Below, piece by piece: positions 56,435 to 64,000 of a stretch of DNA of 64,000 bases. Below the pieces are notes generated by a model. It worked only from the letters and a program-made list of their open reading frames with translations. It did not search any database and was not told the origin of the DNA. The DNA comes from AP-15 sp963788085 (GTDB lineage Bacteria; Pseudomonadota; Alphaproteobacteria; ATCC43930; CGMCC-115725). A program made the position numbers and the translations under genes. How positions within the stretch are numbered: the stretch's first letter is position 1; every line of letters begins with the position of its first letter. The stretch is from positions 1 to 64,000 of the forward strand of contig CAWBFS010000031.1 of assembly GCA_963788085.1 (NCBI GenBank), written 5' to 3'.

Positions 56435-57465
56435 CACCCGGTCTCAGGATATTGTCTCCCGGTCTTCACACGACCGTGCAGGACCTCGGAAGGATCGGTT
56501 ACCAGAATATCGGGGTGCCGGTCTCGGGCGCGCTCGACGGTTTTGCTTTGCGCCTCGCCAATGCGCTGGTCGGCAATCCGCAGGGGATGGCGGCACTCGA
56601 AATCCTGGTAAGCGGGCCGACCCTCGAGATTGCCGCCAATTCCGCGCGGCTCGCGCTCGCCGGGGCCGGTGCCAGTCTGCGCATTGGCAATGAAGGTCCG
56701 AGAGTGGTCGCCGCAGGTCAAAGCGTCATGCTGCGCCGGGGCGACGTCGTGCAAATCACGCTCGGCCGACAATCCGCGTGTTGTTATCTGGCCGTCGAGG
56801 GCGGGATCGCCGTGCCGCGCGTCCTCGGCAGTGCTTCGACCTATGTGCGGGCGGCACTCGGGGGGCTGAACGGACGCGCCCTGCAACGCGACGATGTCAT
56901 ACCGTTGACGATTGGGTGCGCCTCCGAGCGGAACGAGCTGCAGGCGCCCGCCCTGCCTTCTGGATCGTCGGACCAGCCAATCCGCATCGTTCTCGGGCCG
57001 CAGCAAAAATATTTTAGAAAAGAGGCGTTCGCGACCTTGCTCGACGCCGAGTTCCGGGTGTCGAAAGACACCGACCGCATGGGTATGCGCCTGGATGGCC
57101 CGCTGCTGCGGCATCGGCGCGGCTGGGACATCGTCTCAGACGCGATCGCCACCGGCGCGATCCAGGTTCCCGGCTCGGGGCAGCCGATCGTCCTTCTCGC
57201 CGATCACCAGACGACCGGCGGCTACCCGAAAATTGCCACCGTGATTTCCGCCGACTTGCCGAAGCTAGGAAGGTGCCGTCCCGGCGATCCATTGCGGTTC
57301 GTTTCGGTCAAGCTCGAAGCCGCCGAAGAAATGTGCCGGGAAGCGGAACGCGAATTCGCGAAGCTTGTTGGGGCGCTCGAGACGGCGCCGAGTGACCAGC
57401 GCATCGATGTCGGCTCGCTCTACGATAAGAATTTGATTAGCGGCGTGACGATGGGCTTCGAATGA
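56431..57465 (+). CDS. pxpC: 5-oxoprolinase subunit C (KipA-like)
   Basis: A 344-residue biotin-dependent-carboxyltransferase-type domain. TTVQDLGRIGYQNIGVPVSG at the N-terminus, LALAGAGASLRIGNEG, YLAVEGGIAVPRVLGSASTY and VLLADHQTTGGYPKIATVIS (given in part) are characteristic. ATG 56431 overlaps the pxpB stop (ATGA). Intact. Confidence 0.93.
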   Translation: MTPGLRILSPGLHTTVQDLGRIGYQNIGVPVSGALDGFALRLANALVGNPQGMAALEILVSGPTLEIAANSARLALAGAGASLRIGNEGPRVVAAGQSVMLRRGDVVQITLGRQSACCYLAVEGGIAVPRVLGSASTYVRAALGGLNGRALQRDDVIPLTIGCASERNELQAPALPSGSSDQPIRIVLGPQQKYFRKEAFATLLDAEFRVSKDTDRMGMRLDGPLLRHRRGWDIVSDAIATGAIQVPGSGQPIVLLADHQTTGGYPKIATVISADLPKLGRCRPGDPLRFVSVKLEAAEEMCREAEREFAKLVGALETAPSDQRIDVGSLYDKNLISGVTMGFE

Positions 57466-57856
57466 GGCAAAGGAAAGCGCCAGGAAAATTGATTTGCAGA
57501 GCGAAAGAAGAGCTGAGACGAGGCAGTGCGTGCTTCGAGACGCGCCCTTTTGGCGCTCCTCAGCATGAGGTAATCCTTTGATGGCGTTGAGAAAATTCCT
57601 CATCCTGAGGAGGCCCGCGGCGCGGCCGTCTCGAAGGACGCACACACGTTGATGCAGGCAATCTTCGATTTCCTGACAGCCTCGGAAAGCCGGGGTCTAT
57701 GTTGCCGTCGCACGGTCCCACCATATTGCCGAGTCGAGGCAACTTCCGAAAATGTCCGGGGCGGCGGATAAATGGGTCCCGGCCTTCGCCGGGACAGCGA
57801 GTAAGTTGGTCGATCTTCTCGCGGGATCTCAACTCCTTCACATGCCACGAGGAGGG
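57466..57856. other. 391-bp spacer filled with interspersed repeats
   Basis: No gene. It holds a family D palindrome (57526-57643) and a REP-like hairpin around 57767-57785 (GGTCCCGGCCTTCGCCGGGAC). It lies between convergent pxpC and the luciferase-like gene. Confidence 0.7.
57526..57643. repeat. Interspersed palindromic repeat (family D)
   Basis: Outer arms GTGCGTGCTTCGAGACG and CGTCTCGAAGGACGCAC are near-perfect complements. Inside are CTCCTCAGCATGAGG and CCTCATCCTGAGGAG. This arrangement is well known from Bradyrhizobium and relatives. Confidence 0.75.
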
Positions 57857-58876
57857 CTAGACTTGCGCGAGGGCCATCGGCTCCCGGTCGAAGGCGGGCA
57901 TGATTTCCTCGGCGAAAGTGCGCAACCCGGCGACCGAGGCGCCGGGGGCGGCGAACAGCACATTCTCGACGCCGCCGGCTTCGAGCCGCTTCAACTGCGC
58001 GATGATCTCCTCAGGCGTGCCGAGCAGCGGCGCATCGTCGAGCACGAACGAATCCTCGTCGTCCTTGATGTGCGCATACCGCTCGGCGCCGGGGCCGCGG
58101 GCGAGGTCGCCGATGTTCTTCAGCACCTGTCGGCGAGTGATGATCGCCCGTTTGCGCTCCTCTTCATTGTGGACGATCTGCAGTCCGCGGGTCACCCCCA
58201 CCATCATCGGATCGTAACGCCGCCCGACACGCTCGCATTCGTTGCGGAAGGTGGCGACGCGCTCGATGATCAGATCGGTCGGGGCGATCTGGTCCAGCAG
58301 GAGATTGTAGCCCTCGCGCGCCGCGCGGCGGATCGACTCGGCGCTGCCGGCGCCGAGCCAGAAGGGGGGATGCGGCTGCTGGATCGGGTACGGCTCGACG
58401 ACGACGTTGTCGAAATGCCAGCGCTTGCCATGATGCGAGAACCGGCCCTGGCTCGTCCACGCCTTGCGGATCACGTCCATCGCCTCGTCGAACCGCTCGG
58501 TCGCCTCCTCGGGCGGGATGCAGAAGCCGGAGAATTCGTAAGTCCGATAGCCCTTGCCGACCCCGAAATCGAGACGGCCGTTCGACAGCAAATCGAGGGT
58601 TGCCGCCTGCTCGGCGACGAGGATCGGGTTGTGCCAGGGGAGCACGACGACCGCGGTGCCGAGCCGAATGCGCTCGGTCCGCGCGGCCAGATAAGCCAGC
58701 AGGCTCATCGACGCCGAGATCTGGCCAAAGCCGGTGAAATGATGCTCGACCAGAAAGACGCTCGAAAAACCGAGCTTCTCGGCTTCGACGACATAGTTGA
58801 TGAAGTCGTGATAGGCGGAGCTGTCGCCCGCCGGGCCGCCGCGGGCGCGCGCCCCGCCGAAAAGCCCGAATTTCAT
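57857..58876 (-). CDS. LLM class flavin-dependent oxidoreductase
   Basis: A 339-residue bacterial-luciferase-like monooxygenase from ATG 58876, preceded by AGAGGAGG. KFGLFGGARARGG, FSSVFLVEHHFTGFGQISAS, RIRLGTAVVVLPWHNPILVA, LDFGVGKGYRTYEFSGF and PYPIQQPHPPFWLGAGS are typical TIM-barrel FMN-binding blocks. It would need a flavin reductase, not seen here. Substrate unknown. Confidence 0.88.
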   Translation of the reverse strand: MKFGLFGGARARGGPAGDSSAYHDFINYVVEAEKLGFSSVFLVEHHFTGFGQISASMSLLAYLAARTERIRLGTAVVVLPWHNPILVAEQAATLDLLSNGRLDFGVGKGYRTYEFSGFCIPPEEATERFDEAMDVIRKAWTSQGRFSHHGKRWHFDNVVVEPYPIQQPHPPFWLGAGSAESIRRAAREGYNLLLDQIAPTDLIIERVATFRNECERVGRRYDPMMVGVTRGLQIVHNEEERKRAIITRRQVLKNIGDLARGPGAERYAHIKDDEDSFVLDDAPLLGTPEEIIAQLKRLEAGGVENVLFAAPGASVAGLRTFAEEIMPAFDREPMALAQV

Positions 58877-59034
58877 GCCTCGGCCTCCTCTGGTGTCGCA
58901 GCCCGAATATATGCCGCGATCCGCAGCAAGGTCGATCACCACAATGTGATGGCATGGCCGATATGGTCGCAGGGGTCTGCACGGGAGAGGCCGCCTACCT
59001 AGATATGGTGCGGTGCAACATCGAGAGGCAGATC

Positions 59035-59325
59035 ATGATCGATGCCATTGAACGCGAAGGCGCGGGCGACAGCGACGACCGGCAAATCGGAGGCTGGCGA
59101 GTGGTGGCCGCGGCTTGGGCGCTGCTTCTGCTCTTCCTGGTGCTGCTCGCCGGGGTCAGTGCGGTGGCGTGCCCACGCGCCGACACGCATCCGCATCTCG
59201 CCTCGGCCGTTATTCCGCAGCACGATCCCTGCGTCGGACCCGGCATTCCTTCCGCGCAGGGCGTCGACGGGTGCAAGACTATCCCGCTCGGCCAGAGCTG
59301 GGCCAGCTACGGCACTTATTGGTGA
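59035..59325 (+). CDS. Small single-pass membrane protein of unknown function
   Basis: A 96-residue ORF from ATG 59035 (a start at 58954 is possible), preceded by GAGAGGCAG. One membrane helix (VVAAAWALLLLFLVLLAGVS) is followed by a periplasmic-looking tail with three cysteines (VACPRAD, DPCVGPG, DGCKTI). Its 3' end overlaps the convergent lipoprotein gene by about 10 bp. No family recognised. Confidence 0.45.
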   Translation: MIDAIEREGAGDSDDRQIGGWRVVAAAWALLLLFLVLLAGVSAVACPRADTHPHLASAVIPQHDPCVGPGIPSAQGVDGCKTIPLGQSWASYGTYW

Positions 59326-59910
59326 GGGGGAGACGGCGGCGCGGCGGTCGGTAGTGCCGCGTTGTGCACGGCGTCCACCGCGGCGAGCTGTGCGGTGATC
59401 TGGCCGCCGCTAATGGTGATCGTCTTTTCCATGCCCGATTGCGCACTGAAAATAACCTCGAGACCGTGAGGATTCGCGCGCAGCTCACTTTCCGGAATGT
59501 CGGCGGCGAATTCCTCCGTATAGGCGCAGCCGCCATCGCAGGTGATCTGGTGTCGGGTGATCTCGAGAACGCGCAGGGTGCGTCCGCCGCCGTCGCGCGC
59601 AGCCTCCCAGTGCCGCTCGGGGCCCGAATAACTGTCCGACACATAAAGCTGGTGGCGGGTTTCGCCGGTTTGCCGGTCGAGGAAGCTGCGCAGACAATAA
59701 AAATTCGTCTCGGGCACACCGAGAAACGGTGGCGCGTGCTGCGCTCTGGTGCCGATCAGGCCGACGAACCGCGATGGGGGATCTTCGCGCGCCGTGGCGA
59801 CGGCCGCGGCGCTCGGCTGAGGCGGGAGCCTCCGACGGCGGGGGCTGCGCGCAGGCGGCGAGCGCCAATCCGAGCGAGGCGGCGACGATGCCGCGACGGC
59901 GAGCCGTCAT
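59316..59910 (-). CDS. Lipoprotein of unknown function, +1 frameshift
   Basis: About 197 residues. MTARRRGIVAASLGLALAAC is a lipoprotein signal ending in a lipobox cysteine. Near 59818-59822 the frame changes to AAAVATAREDPPSRFVGLIG, then TNFYCLRSFLDRQTGETRHQ and ITRHQITCDGGCAYTEEFAA. ATG overlaps the CoA-transferase stop (ATGA), confirming the start. The body has no recognised domain. Confidence 0.65.
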
Positions 59911-61044
59911 GCGGCCGGATCGACGATCCCGGGGTTGTCCTCTCCGAGCCGCGGCGCCAGCTTGGCCAATGGCGGGCGAGCACCATCGAACGACAGCGGG
60001 AGTCCGACGAGCGAAATCGCTCCCGATTGCTGAATGATGCCGAGCGCTGCGGTCTGCGCGTCGGCTACGACCTGGTCCACGGTCTGGATCGGCCCGTTCG
60101 GGATTCCCGCCGCGTCGAGCCGCGCCGCCCATACCGCGATCGGTTGGGTCGCGAACAGGTCGGAGAGGATCGGGACCAGCGCGGCGCGGTTGACGACCCG
60201 GTCGCCGTTGGTGCGGAAGCGCGGATCTTCGGCAAGGCAAGGGCGGCCCGATCGTGTCGCACAATCGGCGAAACAGATTGTCGTTCCCCGCCGCGACCAT
60301 GATGTGCCCGTCGGCAGCGGCAAAGGCCTGATACGGGACGATCGGTCCGACACCGGAGCCGTGCCGCTGCGGGATCTCGCCATCGGCGAGGTAGGCCGAA
60401 ATCGGCAACGTCATCCAGGCGAGCGTCGTTTCGTACAGCGAAGTGTCGACGACCCCGCCGCGCCCGGTGCGTCCACGTTCCTGCAGCGCGGCGAGGATGC
60501 CGATCACCGCCCACATCGCAGTCGCGATGTCGATGATCGAGACGGTGACGCGGACCGGCGGCCTGCCGTCTTCGCCCAACAGGCTCATCAGCCCGCCATA
60601 GGCCTGCATCATCGGGTCGTAGCCCGGCCGGTCGCGCAGCGGCCCGATCGACCCGAAGGCTCCGATATTGCAGTAGACGAGGCTTGGCTTCTCGGCGGTC
60701 AGCGCGGGAGCGGAGAGGCCATACCGGTCGAGCGTGCCGTATTTGAGGTTGTGGATGAGCACGTCGGCGCGCTCGCGGATCAGCCGGTGCAGCTTTTCGA
60801 CCTGGGCCGGATCGGCGAGATCGATCGTGATGCCGCGCTTGGCGCGGTTGAAGGCGTGGAATGCGGTCGCCGTCCCGTCGGTGAAGGGCGGCCCCCAGCC
60901 GCGGCAGGCGTCGCCCCCCTTCGGGTTCTCGACCTTGATCACCTCGGCGCCGAGCTCGCCGAGGATCATCCCGGCATAAGGCGCCGCCACGCTGTGGCCG
61001 ATTTCGATGACGCTAATGCCGGAGAGCGGGCGAGTGCTCGACAT
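59907..61044 (-). CDS. Class III CoA-transferase, +1 frameshift
   Basis: About 378 residues from ATG 61044. ISVIEIGHSVAAPYAGMILG, VIKVENPKGGDACRGWG, RAKRGITIDLADPAQVEKL and YDPMMQAYGGLMSLLGEDG (catalytic aspartate in GYDPMMQA) are CaiB/BaiF features. Near 60235-60245 the frame changes to LAEDPRFRTNGDRVVNRAAL and DAAGIPNGPIQTVDQVVAD. It is a different subgroup from the 48180-49359 enzyme. Substrate unknown. Confidence 0.87.
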
Positions 61045-61070
61045 CAACCGACGGCTCCAAGCATCGACCA

Positions 61071-61856
61071 TTATCCCTGTTTTTCGGCAAACTCGCGCAA
61101 CGCCGCGAGATAGGCGCGGATGCGCGCGGCGTTGACCCCGAAATCGCTGCGCCCGAGACGGGATGAGGAGCGGACATCGACGCGGCTGCCCGAGCCTTCT
61201 GGGGTGATGCGGACGACGATGTCGTCGGTGAAGCCGAACCAGCGGCTCCTATCGCTCGCCTCGATGCGGCCCGCCGTATCGTCGGCGGCGACGATCGTCC
61301 ATCCCATCCGTTGCGCCGCGTCGAGCGCGCGATTGAACGCGGCGTCCCGGGGTAGCGCCAGGTTCAGAGGTGCGATGTCCGGATAAGCTTGCCGCTGCTG
61401 CTCGGCAATTTTAGCGCCTTCATACGTGGCCGGGTTTCCGCCTTCGGCGGTTCGCGCCGCCACGATGCCGGCAAAGGTGGGAGGATTGTCGGGATCGGTC
61501 GTGATGTCGTGGATCGGCGGCACGGTCTGCCGCATTCGGTCGTAATGCCACGGGACGTAGGCGATCAGGAGACCTGCGGCAAACGCCACGACCGCGACAG
61601 CGACCCCGCGCCACTCGATCCGCGAGCGGCCGAGGAGCAAAGCCAGCGCCGAGACGACCAAGGCCGCGATCCCGCAATAGGCTGCCCAGGGCATCAACGT
61701 CTGGAACGCGAAACGAAAATGCCACCATCCGGCGCGCCAGCCGATCGGACCGAGCGCGAGCAGCACCACTGCGACCGCGGCGAGCGCCGCCGCCAAAAGC
61801 GGCAGGTGCCGCAATGGCGATCGGCCGGCGCCGGAAGCGGTCGTAGCGAAAGTCAT
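61071..61856 (-). CDS. DUF1499 domain membrane protein
   Basis: A 261-residue protein from ATG 61856, with TGCAGGAG upstream. Three N-terminal membrane helices (LPLLAAALAAVAVVLLALGP; LMPWAAYCGIAALVVSALAL; GVAVAVVAFAAGLLIAYVPW) precede a DUF1499 domain (PPIHDITTDPDNPPTFAGIV; MGWTIVAADDTAGRIEASDR; FTDDIVVRI). Function unknown. It precedes the CoA-transferase by 26 bp on the same strand. Confidence 0.85.
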   Translation of the reverse strand: MTFATTASGAGRSPLRHLPLLAAALAAVAVVLLALGPIGWRAGWWHFRFAFQTLMPWAAYCGIAALVVSALALLLGRSRIEWRGVAVAVVAFAAGLLIAYVPWHYDRMRQTVPPIHDITTDPDNPPTFAGIVAARTAEGGNPATYEGAKIAEQQRQAYPDIAPLNLALPRDAAFNRALDAAQRMGWTIVAADDTAGRIEASDRSRWFGFTDDIVVRITPEGSGSRVDVRSSSRLGRSDFGVNAARIRAYLAALREFAEKQG

Positions 61857-62463
61857 GGTCTTTGCTCCTGCACCAGTGCGTTCATTAAAACGCGCCGCGA
61901 TCCTCGGCTGTCCAGTAAAATCCCTGCGATCCGTCCCGCCGGAGTACCGCGGGGACCCCCAATCACAAATTGTATCAGCAAATCGCCGTTTGCTGCACCT
62001 GCTGCGAATCAGCAGCAAATCTCGCTCGATAGTTGGAACCACTCTCTTCCTCCGCTGCCCGCGATGCCGGCCTCGCCGCATGACTTGCGTCGCTTCGACA
62101 AGCTGCAGTGTGCAAGGAGAAATGGTCATTTACGGGTGATCGCGGCAAGACCCTCACCCGCCTCGCTGCGCTCGCCACCCTCTCCCCGTGACCGGATGAT
62201 GTCCGGGGAAACTCAAGCATAGCTGAAACTCAGCTGACGTTTGGAGTGCGCCAGCACATGGTGTTGGAGTGCGCCAGCACATGGTGTCAGTTCAGGGTAG
62301 GGTCCCAGTTTGAATTGTAACTGAAAGGCTGGACGAGTGTAAGGACGGTCATGATGGTAAACGGGTCACTTTCGCGCCGGAACCAGGCTCCGAGTAGGGT
62401 GTTGGGTTTGCGGTAATAAGTAGCTGTGCTAGTGTGTGGGCGCGTTTCGCGCGGCGGGTCACG
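61857..62463. other. 607-bp spacer containing the left half of a split palindrome
   Basis: From 62148 to 62195 lies the left half of a family A element. Beyond 62196 is the left end of the putative insertion with a tandem repeat. No gene seen in 61857-62147. Confidence 0.6.
62241..62286. repeat. Exact tandem duplication of 23 bp
   Basis: Two identical units at 62241-62263 and 62264-62286, each starting TTGGAGTGCGCC and ending CACATGGTG. They lie 45 bp inside the left end of the putative insertion. Confidence 0.9.
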
Positions 62464-62799
62464 ATGCCAATGGACGATCTTGATACCGACTTCTTCCTAA
62501 TGGCGAATTTGCGCCCCAAAACGACCGGCTTGCCGATGGTGGTATGGGTTAGCGAGCGCGGTAATGCGCGGCACGATGTTCGAGTTAAGGTGGCATTGCA
62601 GCATGGCGATCGAATTGATCCATCGCACACCGCGGTGTTCGGGGTTCGGCCGAACCCCGGTTTGATCTCTGGCTATCTATCGGCCGCGGATCAGCGTGCG
62701 GTATCGGACTGGATCAAGCTGAACGAGGCTGCGATCGTCGATTATTGGGGTGGCGTGATTGATACCAGCGAGCTATTAGGGCGGCTAAACCGCGTCTGA
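62464..62799 (+). CDS. Hypothetical 111-residue protein inside the insertion
   Basis: A protein from ATG 62464 (GTG 62434 possible). It begins MDDLDTDFFLMANLRPKTTG (after MP), then PMVVWVSERGNARHDVRVKV, and ends VSDWIKLNEAAIVDYWGGVI plus a short tail. The final W...N...ll..W helix resembles DUF4160-type proteins, but I would not assign it. Codon pattern is GC-moderate, lower than flanking genes. It is the only gene in the putative insertion. Confidence 0.55.
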   Translation: MPMDDLDTDFFLMANLRPKTTGLPMVVWVSERGNARHDVRVKVALQHGDRIDPSHTAVFGVRPNPGLISGYLSAADQRAVSDWIKLNEAAIVDYWGGVIDTSELLGRLNRV

Positions 62800-62811
62800 C
62801 CTTTTCCGTTG

Positions 62812-62875
62812 TCGTGGCGCGTCATCGCGCTCGGAAACGATTTGACACAGGCACCGCCGCCGTGACGCGCCACGA
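62812..62875. repeat. 13-bp perfect inverted repeat
   Basis: TCGTGGCGCGTCA (62812-62824) and TGACGCGCCACGA (62863-62875) flank 38 bp, just after the hypothetical gene. No T-run follows, so it is not a clear terminator. Confidence 0.8.
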
Positions 62876-62939
62876 GCGGCGCAAACTGATGCCGCTGATC
62901 GCGGTTCAAGCAGCTTACAAAAATTGCTGGGCGTGAAGT

Positions 62940-63009
62940 GCATGCCCCGCCCTCTTTCTGGGTCTTTGCAAAACCAGAGTAGACGGAAACCCCGTATTGC
63001 GGGGCATGC
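62940..63009. repeat. 11-bp perfect inverted repeat
   Basis: GCATGCCCCGC (62940-62950) and GCGGGGCATGC (62999-63009) flank 48 bp near the right end of the putative insertion. Confidence 0.8.
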
Positions 63010-63097
63010 GATTGCGACGAATAGGTTCACCCCCGACTTACCCCTACAGCCCTGCCGTGACCGGGGAGAGGGCTGGGGTCGGGGCCGTCTGCGCGGC

Positions 63098-64000
63098 TCA
63101 GGGCGAGGCGTGGCCCATGAAGATCTGCGGGATCGGCTGGCCCCAGGGTCCGCCGGTGCCTTCGCCGCGCTCCAACAGGTTGGGCGGGGTGTGGGCGTTG
63201 AGCACGTCTGTGTCGGCCCAGTGCTCGTGCACGCGGCCCCACGGATCGGCCCAGTAATCGAACAGCTGGCTGCCGATCAGGTGGCGGCCGATGCCCCACA
63301 TGTGCTGATAGCCCTTTTTCTGCAGATGCTCGTTCCCGACCATCACATCGTCGATGTCGGCGGCCTCGTAGGACAGGTGGTTGAGCCCGCTCTTGTCGCC
63401 GCGGATGCAGAAGAATGCGTGGTGGTCGACATAATCCTCGCCACGGTCGAGCCGATTGAACGAGCCGACGATATTGGTCTTCTCCCCGGCATAGAACTCG
63501 TCGGAACAGCGGAAGCCGAGCATCTCGCGATACCAGCCGAGCGTCTTGTCGAAATTCTTCGACATTATGACGAAGTGGCCGAACCGCTTGATGTGCGAGG
63601 GGCCGCGCTCGACCCGGAACAACTCGCCCTTGCGGCGGTATTTGTTGTCGCCGGAATTGACCGCCGGACGCTTGACCGGGATCGGATCCAGCATTTCCAT
63701 GCCGTAGACGACCTCGACCTGATAGCCGTCGGGGTCGGTCAGGCGTACCCGTTTGCCGCCGCCGGGCTCGTCGATGTTCTCGATCGGCGAAGCGCCCTCA
63801 ACTCGAGAGATCTTCTCGAGGTCGTCCATGTTCGCAACATGGACGGCAATCCCGACATAGCGCGGCTCACCCAGTTCGGTGACATGGACGTGATGTGGAG
63901 CATCGGTGCCGCGCATGTAGAGAGCGTTTCTCGTCCGGTCGGCGCGGACCATGCCGAAATCGGTCAGGAACTCCTCTTGTTTGTCGAGATCGGGCGAGCG
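63098..64000 (-). CDS. Type I extradiol dioxygenase (VOC family), 5' end beyond the window
   Basis: At least 300 residues; the reading frame continues past position 64000. The C-terminal catalytic VOC module shows the metal triad as H in KRFGHFVIMSKNFDKTLGWY, H in GLNHLSYEAADID and E in GRVHEHWADTDV. The N-terminal module (YVGIAVHVANMDDLEKI; RLTDPDGYQVEVVYGMEML) is the non-catalytic repeat. It resembles catechol/2,3-dihydroxybiphenyl dioxygenases. The first visible codons read RSPDLDKQEEFLTDFGMVRA. Confidence 0.88.
   Translation of the reverse strand, partial: RSPDLDKQEEFLTDFGMVRADRTRNALYMRGTDAPHHVHVTELGEPRYVGIAVHVANMDDLEKISRVEGASPIENIDEPGGGKRVRLTDPDGYQVEVVYGMEMLDPIPVKRPAVNSGDNKYRRKGELFRVERGPSHIKRFGHFVIMSKNFDKTLGWYREMLGFRCSDEFYAGEKTNIVGSFNRLDRGEDYVDHHAFFCIRGDKSGLNHLSYEAADIDDVMVGNEHLQKKGYQHMWGIGRHLIGSQLFDYWADPWGRVHEHWADTDVLNAHTPPNLLERGEGTGGPWGQPIPQIFMGHASP

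Larger units (their letters stand above)
62196..63064. mobile_element. Putative ~0.87-kb insertion bounded by a 10-bp duplication
   Basis: CCGTGACCGG occurs at 62186-62195 and again at 63055-63064. Removing the interval and one copy rebuilds a perfect family A hairpin (11-bp arms CCCTCTCCCCG/CGGGGAGAGGG, loop TGAC). The segment contains a tandem 23-bp repeat near its left end, a 111-residue ORF and two internal inverted repeats. The ends share only weak similarity (TGTCCGGGGAAACTC vs TGTAGGGGTAAGTC on the opposite strand). No transposase is present, so it would be a non-autonomous or decayed element. Confidence 0.55.

Noticed and set aside
398..60300. Programmed +1 ribosomal frameshifting as the cause of the broken genes
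   Set aside because: Junctions share no slippery codon pair, no adjacent stop codon and no common structure, and they fall in unrelated genes at roughly constant density. Insertion-type sequence error is simpler.
62221..62290. Tandem 23-bp units as the start of a CRISPR or iteron array
   Set aside because: Only two adjacent copies with no spacer and no associated genes.
62221..62300. Reverse-strand reading VLAHSKRQL as a remnant of an IS21-type transposase
   Set aside because: Nine residues are too few to claim homology, and the flanking frame has no transposase motif.

Overview
The window reads as a GC-rich chromosomal segment of an alphaproteobacterium. Supporting signs are the short bacterial-type prolyl-tRNA synthetase next to lolCD, a COQ7-type ubiquinone hydroxylase, a DUF2852 protein, an isovaleryl-CoA dehydrogenase, and several families of GC-rich intergenic palindromes typical of Rhizobiales and Rhodospirillales genomes. 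I cannot name a genus. There is one tRNA (Leu, anticodon GAG), no rRNA and no CRISPR array.

Layout. 0-5 kb: Rieske ferredoxin, amidohydrolase, MFS transporter, RidA and isovaleryl-CoA dehydrogenase. 5-12 kb: housekeeping (tRNA-Leu, lipB, lolD, lolC, proS, serine-glyoxylate aminotransferase, a lipoprotein). 12-21 kb: DUF2339 membrane protein divergent from a TetR regulator with a palindrome between them, then coq7-dsbB-yqaA, a Uma2 nuclease, an ABC exporter, a J-domain protein and a PPOX protein. 21-27 kb: ACS-type MFS transporter, nagA and murQ (amino-sugar salvage), pdxY, an SDR, and a mazEF-type toxin-antitoxin pair flanked by a duplicated SDR gene tail. 27.7-31 kb: an AT-richer, decayed stretch of surface-glycan genes. 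31-47.7 kb: a glycan and export island with five GT4-like glycosyltransferases, two small DUF4214-like proteins each coupled to a glycosyltransferase, a methyltransferase, a ChW-like protein, and an overlapping operon of response regulator, HlyB-like ABC transporter, HlyD adaptor and giant Sel1-repeat protein. 48-61 kb: accessory catabolism (two class III CoA-transferases, a lone CoxL-like molybdo-hydroxylase, 5-oxoprolinase pxpA/pxpBC, a luciferase-like oxidoreductase), a GT2 plus methyltransferase pair, and small envelope proteins. 62-64 kb: an apparent ~0.87 kb insertion inside an intergenic palindrome, then an extradiol dioxygenase running off the end.

A global feature colours the whole annotation. 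Fifteen otherwise well-conserved genes are broken by 18 frameshifts, and each one, measured from reading-frame arithmetic, is an extra base (+1). This looks like insertion-type sequence error more than gene decay, except in 29-31 kb, where a point nonsense mutation, lost gene ends and several frame changes indicate real decay.

The most interesting candidates for new biology are the glycosyltransferase/DUF4214 pairs beside the type I-like export operon, the triplicated LW-x-LRPDL module in a glycosyltransferase N-terminus, the insertion at 62196-63064 carrying an unknown 111-residue ORF, and the toxin-antitoxin cassette bounded by a gene-end duplication.
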